Assembly: GCF_003234365.2 (NCBI RefSeq)
Contig: NZ_CP126260.1
Coordinates: forward strand, 1,488,001-1,552,000
Source of the DNA: Curtobacterium sp. MCJR17_020
GTDB taxonomy: Bacteria > Actinomycetota > Actinomycetes > Actinomycetales > Microbacteriaceae
DNA: 64,000 nt
Direction: 5' to 3'
A program made the position numbers and the translations under genes. The stretch's first letter is position 1; each line of letters begins with the position of its first letter. Positions 50,879 to 59,400 of the stretch are shown in pieces. The notes beneath the pieces are model-generated. The model was not told where the DNA came from. It was given only the letters and a program-made list of their open reading frames with translations, and searched no databases.

Positions 50879-51511
50879 TCAGCCGAGCGTGGTGGCCAGG
50901 CGCTCGATCGTCGTCTTCGCGTCGGCGAGCTCGGCGGACGCGTGCTCGGCGAGCGGGGCGAGGTCGGGCAGCCGGTCGGCCAGGGTCGCACTGACCGTGA
51001 TCGGGTAGAGCTTCATGCCGAGCGCCGTGCCGAGGATGAGGTGCAGGACCGGCGAGCCGTGGTCCCAGTCCTCGGTCGGGGTGCCAGCGTCGTACGTCGC
51101 ACCGCGGCTGACCACGGTCACGACCGGACGGCCGGCCAGGGGCTGCACGTCGCCCGCCAGGACCCCGGGGATGTGGATGCGGTCGATCCAGGCCTTGAGC
51201 GTCGACGGCACCGTGTAGTTGTACAGCGGGGACCCGACGACCACGACGTCGGCGGCGAGGAGTTCGTCGATGACCTCCTGGCGCAGTGCCTCGGCCTCGG
51301 GAGCGACGGACTCGTCCGCAGTGCGGTCCGCTGCCGCCCAGTGCAGCGCCGAGGTCTCGAGGTGCGGGAGCTGGTCGACGTGCAGGTCGCGGCGGACCAC
51401 CGTGTACTCCGGTCCGCGTGCGCGCCAGGCATCGGCGAACGCGGCGGTCAGCGCGCGCGAACGGGAGTGGGAGAGGTCGGCCGAGGAGTCGATGTGCAGC
51501 AGCGTGGGCAT
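50879..51511 (-). CDS. azoR: FMN-dependent NADH-azoreductase family protein
   Basis: This 210-residue flavodoxin-fold quinone/azo reductase shows TLLHIDSSADLSHSRSRALT at the N-terminus (FMN phosphate loop), VVVGSPLYNYTVPSTLKAWIDRI near 93 and VVSRGATYDAG near 133. It catalyses two-electron reduction of quinones or azo compounds with NAD(P)H. ATG 51511 is supported by TAGCGT (51519-51524), 7 bases upstream. The longer frame from 51601 runs through two hairpins and is rejected. Confidence 0.9.
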   Translation of the reverse strand: MPTLLHIDSSADLSHSRSRALTAAFADAWRARGPEYTVVRRDLHVDQLPHLETSALHWAAADRTADESVAPEAEALRQEVIDELLAADVVVVGSPLYNYTVPSTLKAWIDRIHIPGVLAGDVQPLAGRPVVTVVSRGATYDAGTPTEDWDHGSPVLHLILGTALGMKLYPITVSATLADRLPDLAPLAEHASAELADAKTTIERLATTLG

Positions 51512-51543
51512 GGGGCCCACGCTACCGACGGTGGGACGGAAAC

Positions 51544-51578
51544 GGCCCCGCCGCCCCGGGGAGGGGACAGGCGGGGCC
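51544..51578. terminator. GC-rich hairpin upstream of azoR
   Basis: Arms GGCCCCGCC (51544-51552) and GGCGGGGCC (51570-51578). With the next hairpin it forms a double stem between two minus-strand genes, ending transcription of the surface-protein gene. Confidence 0.5.
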
Positions 51579-51587
51579 GAGCCGGGC

Positions 51588-51623
51588 CTCCCGTCCGTCA
51601 CGCGGGCACGCGACGGACGGGAG
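51588..51623. terminator. Hairpin after the LAYTG surface-protein gene
   Basis: Perfect 12-bp arms CTCCCGTCCGTC (51588-51599) and GACGGACGGGAG (51612-51623), overlapping the GGGCCTCCCGTCC motif. Confidence 0.65.
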
Positions 51624-51636
51624 ACGACGGGGACCG

Positions 51637-51687
51637 TCAGCGCTGGTCGTACATCAGCGCTGGTCGTCCGTCAGCGCTGTGCGCGGC
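51637..51687. repeat. 17-bp tandem repeat across the surface-protein stop codon
   Basis: TCAGCGCTG recurs at 51637, 51654 and 51671 with 17-bp period; the first two units share 14 leading bases. The last copy holds the gene's own TGA (as TCA on this strand). Confidence 0.8.
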
Positions 51688-53200
51688 GACGGCGCAGGGT
51701 GCGGGCACCGATCAGGCCGGCACCGGCGACGAGCAGGCCGAGGGCCCAGGGCAGGGCGCCGGTGGCGTCCGAACCCGTGTAGGCGAGCTGGCCGCCACGG
51801 TTCGTCGGGGTGACCGGTGCGGCCGCGGGGACCGGGGTGACCGGAGTGGCCACACCGGGGACGGTCGGGACGGCGGTCGGCTGGACGTCCACCGCGAACG
51901 AGGTGGTGAAGTCACCGGCCGAGACGGACAGGTTGTGGATCGACGCGTGCGGGAACGTGACGTTCACGAAACCGAAGAAGTCCAGGTCGGGGTCCGGCGC
52001 GATGACGTCGCTGGCGACGTCGGAGGTGACGGTCGGGACGATCGAGTCCTGGTTGTCGTCGGTGACCTCGTTGCCGAACCGGTCGACCAGGCCGCCGGCG
52101 ACGACGAGCGTGCCACCCTGCTTGATGGTCGGTCGGCCGCCCTGGATCTCGTTGCCGGTGTAGCCACCCTCGCCGTCGCCCGTGATGGTCTCGGTGTACA
52201 CCGTGCCCTCCGGGTCGATGATCCAGCTGGTCCGGGTGCTCGTGTCCTCGTCGTTGAAGTCGAACGCACCGGCACGGTCGGTCGTGAAGACGATGATGCC
52301 GAGCGGCGCAGCGGCCTCGACGGTCAGGTCGACGTACTGCGTGACGGTCTCGGTGCCGCTCGTCGCGGTGACCGCGAAGGTCCAGTCAGACGCATCCGTC
52401 GAGACACCGCTGAGCTCACCGGTGGAGGCGTCGAACGTGATGCCGTCCGGGAGCTGGTCGTCGGGCGTGCCGGCCTCGTCGTCGTCCGAGTACAGCTCCT
52501 CGTCGAACTCCGAGAACCAGGCGAGCTTGTACGTCGGCTCCGGGAAGCCCTGCGCGCGGAACGTGTGCGAGAACGCATCGCCGGCGGCGGTGCTCAGCTC
52601 GAGCGGGTGGTCGGCGTCGGCGCCGGCCTTCGTCGGCTTGCCGTCCTCACCGAGGAAGGCGGGGGTCTGGCTGACGGGCGCCGTCGCGTCGGAGGTCACC
52701 GAGGTGGTGTCCGTGGCGCCGGGCAGCGTGCCGGTCACCGTGACGGTGATCGTCTTGCGCACGTCGGTGGGGTCGATGCGGTAGGTCGCCGTCTTCGACA
52801 GGACGTTGCGGTCCTGGTCAGCCCAGACGTACTTGTACGAGGAGTCCTCGTCGAAGCCGGTGACGACGGCGCTCAGGAGCGTGCCGACCTTGGCTGCACC
52901 GTCGATGGTGACGGTCGCGTCGGCGGCCTTCGTGGTGACGTCCGGGGTCGGCGTCGCGGTCGGAGCCGGGGTCTCCGTGTCCTCGTCCGCGGGGACCGAC
53001 GGCTCGTCGGTCGGTGCGGGCGTCTCCGTCGCGACGGGGGCCGTGGTCTCGTTCGAGGTGACGGGCTGCGTCGAGTCGGTCGGCTCGACGGCGCTGGCGG
53101 CAGTCGCCGACATGATGCCGAGGCCGGTGGTCAGACCGACGAGTGCGACGGTGGTGCCGACGGCGCAAGCGCGACGAACGGCGGAGGTGCTGCGGTGCAC
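51671..53200 (-). CDS. LAYTG cell-wall-anchored surface protein with Ig-like domains
   Basis: This 509-residue exported protein has an N-terminal signal (RACAVGTTVALVGLTTGLGI), then a Thr/Pro/Glu-rich linker (residues about 38-88) and several beta domains. The C-terminal sorting signal reads LAYTG, followed by a hydrophobic stretch (ALPWALGLLVAGAGLIGA) and RTLRRRR, as expected for class E-type sortases of high-GC actinobacteria. The segment with DASTGELSGVSTDASDWTFAVTATS resembles putative-Ig (He_PIG) repeats. It is a paralogue of the next gene. The GTG start at 53200 follows GGGGGAACCC. No sortase gene is in the window. Confidence 0.85.
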   Translation of the reverse strand: MHRSTSAVRRACAVGTTVALVGLTTGLGIMSATAASAVEPTDSTQPVTSNETTAPVATETPAPTDEPSVPADEDTETPAPTATPTPDVTTKAADATVTIDGAAKVGTLLSAVVTGFDEDSSYKYVWADQDRNVLSKTATYRIDPTDVRKTITVTVTGTLPGATDTTSVTSDATAPVSQTPAFLGEDGKPTKAGADADHPLELSTAAGDAFSHTFRAQGFPEPTYKLAWFSEFDEELYSDDDEAGTPDDQLPDGITFDASTGELSGVSTDASDWTFAVTATSGTETVTQYVDLTVEAAAPLGIIVFTTDRAGAFDFNDEDTSTRTSWIIDPEGTVYTETITGDGEGGYTGNEIQGGRPTIKQGGTLVVAGGLVDRFGNEVTDDNQDSIVPTVTSDVASDVIAPDPDLDFFGFVNVTFPHASIHNLSVSAGDFTTSFAVDVQPTAVPTVPGVATPVTPVPAAAPVTPTNRGGQLAYTGSDATGALPWALGLLVAGAGLIGARTLRRRRAQR

Positions 53201-53355
53201 GGGTTCCCCCCATGTTCAGGTCCGGCTGGGTGGCCGGATCGTAAGAATCTGCCGAGAGTTTCGGCCTGTTCGGATCGTAGCGGGGCTGCGTGGCCGTTCA
53301 GGCGTCGGTGACCGGAATGTGACCATGGTTGGGGGGTCCGTGCGGGAACCCGCGT

Positions 53356-53399
53356 CGGACGGGAGGCCCGTGGCGGATCCGCCACGGGCCTCCCGTCCG
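53356..53399. terminator. 44-bp perfect palindrome
   Basis: A gapless perfect inverted repeat centred at 53377/53378 (22-bp arms, BamHI-like GGATCC core) starts 22 bp after the stop of the minus-strand LAFTG gene. It contains GGACGGGAGGCCCG on both strands. It is probably a terminator, but its perfection suggests recent origin or extra function. Confidence 0.7.
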
Positions 53400-53421
53400 T
53401 CATCCGGCGCGGTCCACCGCG

Positions 53422-55260
53422 TCAAGCGCGTCGGCGACGCAGGCGGTGGACGAGCAGGCCGCCGCCGGCGGCCAGCAGGCCGAGCGCCCAGGCGAGCGGG
53501 CCGGACGTCTCCGCTCCCGTGAACGCGAGGGTGCCGGTACCGGCGGTCGGGGTACTGGTGCCGGCCGCGGGCTGCACGTCCACGTCGAACGAGGTAGAGA
53601 CGTCACCGAGTGCGACCGTGATCGTGTGCGGCGACGCGTGCGGGAACGCGACGCGGGGCTCCCACGGGCCGTGGGGGAGCGAGACCTCGTCGCTCGACAC
53701 CGTGCTCGTGACGACGGGCTGCGCGCCGTCCGACTCCTGCGTGCTGTTCCCGAACGCGTCGAGCGCCGTCACGCGGATGGCCATCGTCGCCCCCTGGGCT
53801 ACCGGGACCGCGTCGAACGGGATCGACTCCCCGCTCTCCGCGAAGATCTCGCGCAGCCCCTGGCCGTCGCGGAGCCAGCCCCTGGGAGACCCGATCGTCC
53901 CGACGAGCAGGCTGAGTTCCTCGGTGGCGGCCGGACGGATGGACAGGTGGACGTACTGCGTGGCCGCCCGGGAGCCGTTCATCGCCATGACCTGGAAGTC
54001 GTACTCACCGGCCACCGTCGGGGCGCCGCTCAGGACCCCGCTCGTGTCACCGACGGAGAGCCCGAGCGGCGCGATCGGGGCTTCGTTGCCCGGGACGGGG
54101 AACGCGGTCGCGCCGGTCAGCAGCACGTAGTGGAGCTCGCTCGAGGACCCGGTGGCGGTGAAGGTACGTTCGACCTGCTCGCCCGCGATCGTCTCGATGC
54201 GGATCGGGGACTCCGGCGTCGACTGCTCGTCGAACGTGATGGTGTCCGGAGCCGCGGGTTCGCCGGTGCCCTCGACCCCGACCACCACGTCGAACGCCGT
54301 GGAGACGCCGCCCTCCGAGACCGTCACGGTCCGGGTACCGATCCCGCCGAAGGTCACGGTCGTCGAGGAGTCTCCGTCGTTCCACGTCGCCACGTCGGAG
54401 TCGTCCGTGCTGGTGACCGTCGACCGCGGGTAGTCGTCGTCACCGCCGGGGGTGGTCCGGTTGCCGTAGGCGTCGACGGCGAGCCCGGCGAGGGTGAGCG
54501 GGGTGTCCTCGGCGACGGGGATGTCCGGCACGATGCGGACTCGGCCCTGCCCGGCAGCCTGCTCCCAGATCGTGCCGTCGGCGTCGACCTGCCAGAGTCC
54601 GTCGTGGTCGGGAGTGGCGACCCCGAACGTCACGCCCACGGGGGCACCCGGGGAGACGGTGAGCTCCACGTACTCGGTGATCTGGGTCGAGCCGCTCAAC
54701 GCGACGACCTCGAAGTCGAACGTGCCGGCCTCTGTCGGGGTGCCGCTCAGGACACCGGTCTCCACGTTGACGCTGTACGCCGCTGACGGGGCGTCCTGGA
54801 TGGCGTAGCCCACGGTGCCGTTGCCGCCGGTGGTCTCGAAGGTGTGCGAGAACGGGGTGCCGGCTGTCGCGGTGAGGGCGAGCGGGGAGTCCGCGGTCGA
54901 CGGCTCCGTGAACGCGAGGTCGCTGCCGTCGTCGGCGGCGGGCGCAGCGGGCAGTGGGGTCTCCGACTCGTCGGCGGGAGCCGGCGTCGGATCGGGAGTC
55001 ATGCCTCCTGGCTGCTCCTCGGGGGTGTCGGTCGGGACGGGCGTCTCGGGCGAGGCGGACGCGGCGGGTGTCGCGGCGCTCGTCGCCGCCGGTGTCGCGG
55101 CGCTCGTCGCCGCCGGTGTCGCGGTGCTGGTCGCGGTCGGTCCCTCGGCGGCGACGGCGGTCGTGGCGCCGATGCCGAGGGCCGACGAGGCGGCGACGAT
55201 GGCGACGGCGGCGCCGATCGCGGCGACGCGACGCGTGGTGGACGTGCAGGGCTGACTCAT
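53422..55260 (-). CDS. LAFTG cell-wall-anchored surface protein with repeated Ig-like domains
   Basis: This 612-residue exported protein has a signal peptide near residues 15-40 (AIGAAVAIVAASSALGIG) and an Ala/Thr/Pro linker with tandem AATPAATS units near 45-70. At least two copies of a beta module follow (FSHTFETTGGNG..VLSGTPTEAGTFDFEVVALSGS and VERTFTATGSS..VLSGAPTVAGEYDFQVMAMNGS), each followed by a companion domain. The C-terminus has LAFTG, a hydrophobic helix and HRLRRRR. The module is shared with the downstream paralogue, so the two arose by duplication. ATG 55260 follows GAGGGGGA. Adhesion is a plausible role. Confidence 0.85.
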   Translation of the reverse strand: MSQPCTSTTRRVAAIGAAVAIVAASSALGIGATTAVAAEGPTATSTATPAATSAATPAATSAATPAASASPETPVPTDTPEEQPGGMTPDPTPAPADESETPLPAAPAADDGSDLAFTEPSTADSPLALTATAGTPFSHTFETTGGNGTVGYAIQDAPSAAYSVNVETGVLSGTPTEAGTFDFEVVALSGSTQITEYVELTVSPGAPVGVTFGVATPDHDGLWQVDADGTIWEQAAGQGRVRIVPDIPVAEDTPLTLAGLAVDAYGNRTTPGGDDDYPRSTVTSTDDSDVATWNDGDSSTTVTFGGIGTRTVTVSEGGVSTAFDVVVGVEGTGEPAAPDTITFDEQSTPESPIRIETIAGEQVERTFTATGSSSELHYVLLTGATAFPVPGNEAPIAPLGLSVGDTSGVLSGAPTVAGEYDFQVMAMNGSRAATQYVHLSIRPAATEELSLLVGTIGSPRGWLRDGQGLREIFAESGESIPFDAVPVAQGATMAIRVTALDAFGNSTQESDGAQPVVTSTVSSDEVSLPHGPWEPRVAFPHASPHTITVALGDVSTSFDVDVQPAAGTSTPTAGTGTLAFTGAETSGPLAWALGLLAAGGGLLVHRLRRRRA

Positions 55261-55395
55261 GGGATCCCCCTCGGATACCGGACGGGGCACCGAGAAGTGC
55301 CCTCACCAAGGAGATGTCGTCGATCCCGCGATCCTGACGGCCCGTCAGGTCTCGGTTCGGTCTCGGTGCAGTCAGCCGGATCGGGGACGCGGCCG

Positions 55396-56298
55396 TCAGT
55401 CGCCGACGGCCGCCGCGGCGCGTTCGAGTGCTGCGCGCAGCGCACGGACCGCGGGCGAGGACGCCCCGGCGGCGCGCACGACGGTGAAGATCGTCCGGCG
55501 GGGCTGCTCGGGCAGTTCGAGCAGCCGGCAGGTCGTCGTGCGTCCGGTCCACATCAGGTCCGGCATCAGGCTGACGGCGTTGCCGGACTCGACCAGTCGG
55601 ATCTGGGTCTGCAGGTCGGCGGTCTCGTAGCGGACGTCCGGCTCGAAGCCCCAGCGTCGGCACACCTGCTCGGCGAAGTGCCGCGAGGCCGTCCCGCGCG
55701 GTTCCATCACCCACGGCAGGGCCTCGGCGTCCTCGAGGCTCGAGACCGGCAGCAGCGCCGTGTCGAGCGGCGGCAGCGCCAGCCGGACCGCATCGGTGGT
55801 CAGGTCCGAGCGGTCGAGCCCGGACAGGTGCGGGGCGGCGTGCGCCGGGTACTGCTCGGCGATGACCATGTCGAAGTCCCGCGCCCACGTCTCGTTCAGG
55901 GCGGTCTCCGGCTCGCGCTGGACCATCTCCACCCGGACGTCGGGGTGCTCGGTGGCCATCTCGTGCAGGGCGTTGGGCATCAGCGCGAGGGCGGCGGACT
56001 GGAACACGGCGACGCGCACCCGGCCCTGAACCGACGGCAGGGTGTCCTCGACCTGCGCCTGGGCCTGCTCGAGCACGTCCTGCACGTGGCCAGCGGCGGC
56101 GACGAGCACCTCGGCCTGGGGGGTGAGCTGCAACCGTCGTCCGGCTTTTCGGAGGAGCTGCACGCCGGCCTCGCGTTCCAGGGCGCTGAGCTGCTGCGAG
56201 ACCGCCGACGGCGTGAAGTTCATGGCCTCGGCGACGGCGGCGATCGTGCCGCGGATCGACAGCTCGCGGAGCAAGACCAGGCGGCGGACGTCGAGCAT
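55396..56298 (-). CDS. LysR-family regulator, probably of putA
   Basis: This 300-residue LysR-type regulator has the N-terminal helix-turn-helix LRELSIRGTIAAVAEAMNFTPSAVSQQLSALEREAGVQL (residues about 10-48) and a two-lobed effector domain. It is transcribed away from putA across a 105-bp gap, the classic arrangement for LysR control. It probably senses proline or a downstream metabolite; effector identity is inference. TACCGT (56305-56310) lies six bases before its ATG, and the same hexamer faces the other way towards putA. Confidence 0.88.
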   Translation of the reverse strand: MLDVRRLVLLRELSIRGTIAAVAEAMNFTPSAVSQQLSALEREAGVQLLRKAGRRLQLTPQAEVLVAAAGHVQDVLEQAQAQVEDTLPSVQGRVRVAVFQSAALALMPNALHEMATEHPDVRVEMVQREPETALNETWARDFDMVIAEQYPAHAAPHLSGLDRSDLTTDAVRLALPPLDTALLPVSSLEDAEALPWVMEPRGTASRHFAEQVCRRWGFEPDVRYETADLQTQIRLVESGNAVSLMPDLMWTGRTTTCRLLELPEQPRRTIFTVVRAAGASSPAVRALRAALERAAAAVGD

Positions 56299-56304
56299 GG
56301 TCTG

Positions 56305-56379
56305 ACGGTAGCGGGGTCGCGGCGGATTCGGTAGTGCAACTGAACGGTACCCATCAGGAACGGTCGCTTCCGCTACCGT
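56305..56379. promoter_or_regulatory. Mirror-image divergent promoter region of the LysR gene and putA
   Basis: ACGGTAGCGG (56305-56314) and its exact complement CCGCTACCGT (56370-56379) face each other across 55 bp. Each contains a TACCGT -10-like hexamer pointing outward, so one bound regulator between them could control both genes. A second, closer putA option is CACACT (56392-56397), six bases before the ATG. Confidence 0.45.
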
Positions 56380-56403
56380 ATCCCGGGCCTCCACACTGAT
56401 CCC

Positions 56404-59400
56404 ATGACGACCCTGCAGGAGCACCCCGCCACCGACCACGACGCGCTGGCGGACCAGTCCGTCGCACTCGTCCGACAGTGGCTGGCCGAGGCCGAGTCGT
56501 TCCCGGTGGACGGCTCCGCCAAGCAGCTCGCCGGGGTGCTCGCCGACCCCGCCGGTCTGGACTTCGCGGTCGGCTTCGTGGACGGCGTCGTCCGCCCGGA
56601 AGACCTGGCCGTCGCCGCGCGCAAGCTCCGGCAGATCGCGCCCGGCGCCCCCGGGTTCCTGCCCGCCGCGATGCGAGGACTCGTGCGCCTCGGTGGCGGC
56701 ATGGCACCGGTGCTGCCCGGTGTCGTCGTGCCCATCGCCCGCCGGGTGCTGCGCGGCATGGTCGGCCACCTCATCGTCGACGCGACCGACTCGAAGCTCG
56801 GCCCGGCGATCGCGAAGATCAAGCGGGACGGCGTCCGCCTCAACGTGAACCTGCTCGGCGAGGCCGTGCTGGGCGAGCGCGAGGCCGCACGCCGGCTGGA
56901 GGGCACGCACAAGCTCCTGGCGCGCGACGACGTCGACTACGTGTCGATCAAGGTCTCGTCGACCGTGCACCCGCACTCGCCGTGGGCGTTCGACCACGCC
57001 GTCGACGACATCGTCGAGCAGCTCCGCCCGTTGTTCGAGCGCGCCGCGGCCTCGACCCCGGCGAAGTTCATCAACCTCGACATGGAGGAGTACAAGGACC
57101 TCGACCTGACGATCGCGGTCTTCACGAAGCTCCTCGACGAGCCTGCGTTCCTCGGGCTCGAAGCCGGCATCGTCCTGCAGGCGTACCTGCCCGACGCCCT
57201 CGCCGCGATGGAGCAGTTGCAGGAGTGGTCCGCCGCTCGCCGGGCCCGTGGTGGTGCCGGCATCAAGGTCCGCCTGGTCAAGGGCGCGAACCTGCCGATG
57301 GAGCAGGTCGAGGCCTCGGTGCACGGCTGGCCGCTCGCCACCTGGCACACCAAGCAGGACTCCGACACCAACTACAAGCGCGTGCTCGACTGGGCGCTCA
57401 CCCCGTCGCGCGTCGAGAACGTCCGCGTCGGTGTCGCCGGGCACAACCTGTTCGACGTCGCGCACGCCTGGCTGCTCGCCGGCGAACGGGGCGTTCGGGA
57501 CGGCATCGAGTTCGAGATGCTGCTCGGCATGGCGCAGGGCCAGGCCGAAGCCGTCCGCCGCACCGTCGGTTCGTTGCTCCTGTACACGCCGGTCGTGCAC
57601 CCCGGCGAGTTCGACGTCGCGATCGCCTACCTGATCCGTCGCCTCGAGGAAGGCGCCTCGCAGGACAACTTCATGTCGGCGGTCTTCTCGCTGGTGTCCT
57701 CACCGCCGCTGTTCGCCCGCGAAGAAGAGCGGTTCCGCGCCTCACTCGTGCCGCTCGCCACGCCCGAGGGCCTCGCCGCTCCCGCGTCCCACCGCGTCGC
57801 CGACCGCTACGCGGCCGTCGGACGCCCAGGGCCCGGCCGGTTCGAGAACACGCCGGACAGCGACCCGTCGGTCGCGTCGGTGCGCCAGTGGGGGTCCGCG
57901 ATCACGGACCGGATCGCGTCGTCGACGCTCGGCGTCCGCGCCGTCCAGGAGGCCCGGGTCGACTCCGCCGCGTCACTCGACTCGGCGCTCGCTCGCGTCC
58001 AGGCCGCCGGTGCGGTCTGGGGGACCTGGTCCGGTGCCGCTCGTGGCGCGGTGCTGCACGCCGTCGGCGACGCACTCGAGGCGAACCGCGCAGCACTCAT
58101 CGAGGTCATGGCCGCGGAGACCGGCAAGACCATCGACCAGGCCGACCCCGAGGTGTCCGAAGCGATCGACTTCGCGCACTTCTACGGCTCGCTCGCGTCC
58201 CACCTCGACGACCTCGACGGTGCGACCTTCACCCCGGCCACACTGACGCTCGTCGCACCGCCGTGGAACTTCCCGGTCGCGATCCCCGCCGGCTCGACCC
58301 TGGCCGCACTCGCTGCCGGGTCCGCCGTCGTCCTCAAGCCGGCGCCGCCCGCCGAGCGCTCCGGAGCCGTCCTCGCCTCGATCATCGAGACCGCGCTCGA
58401 CGCCCACGGCGCCCCGGCCGACGTGCTCGCGTTCCTGCAGGTGTCCGAGAACGAGCTCGGCCAGCAGCTCATCGCCTCGCCGATGGTCGACCAGGTGATC
58501 CTCACCGGTGCCTACGAGACCGCCGAGCTGTTCCGCTCGTTCCGCTCTGACCTGCCGCTGCTCGCCGAGACCTCGGGCAAGAACGCCGTGATCGTCACCC
58601 CGTCGTCGGACCTCGACCTCGCGGTGAAGGACGTCGTCGCCTCGGCCTTCGGGCACGCCGGCCAGAAGTGCTCGGCCGCGTCGCTCGTGGTGATGGTCGG
58701 CTCGGTCGCGAAGTCGAAGCGCTTCCGCAACCAGCTCCTCGACGCCGTGTCCTCGCTCACCGTCGGCTACCCGACCGACGCCGCGACGCAGATGGGCCCG
58801 ATCATCGAGCCGGCCTCGGGCAAGCTGCTCGCCGGCCTGACGACGCTCGGTGCGGGGGAGACCTGGGCCGTCGAGCCTGCGCGACTGGACGACTCGGGGA
58901 AGCTCTGGAGCCCGGGTGTCCGACAGGGCGTCCGCCGCGGCTCGGAGTTCCACCGCACCGAGTACTTCGGCCCGATCCTCGGCATGATGACCGCGGACTC
59001 GCTCGACGAGGCGATCGACATCGTCAACGAGGTCGACTACGGCCTGACCTCGGGTCTGCACTCGCTCGACCCGGCCGAGATCGGCACCTGGCTCGGGCGG
59101 ATCCAGGCGGGCAACCTCTACGTCAACCGCGGCATCACGGGCGCCATCGTCCGTCGGCAGCCGTTCGGTGGCTGGAAGAAGTCTGCCGTCGGCGCGGGCA
59201 CGAAGGCCGGTGGGCTGAACTACCTGCTCGGGCTCGGGTCGTGGGCGCCTGCTCTGTCGACTGCTGCGTCCGTTCCTTCCGCTCCGGTCAGCGCCTTCGT
59301 CCGGGCGACCGGGGTCACCTCGCCGGTGCTCGACCGGTCGCTGGCGTCGGACGAGCAGGCCTGGTCGACGCTGTTCGGCACCGCGACCGACGTCTCGGCT

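Noticed and set aside
53356..53399. Phage attachment site
   Set aside because: Perfect palindrome without integrase, tRNA or flanking duplication. A terminator or repeat element is simpler.
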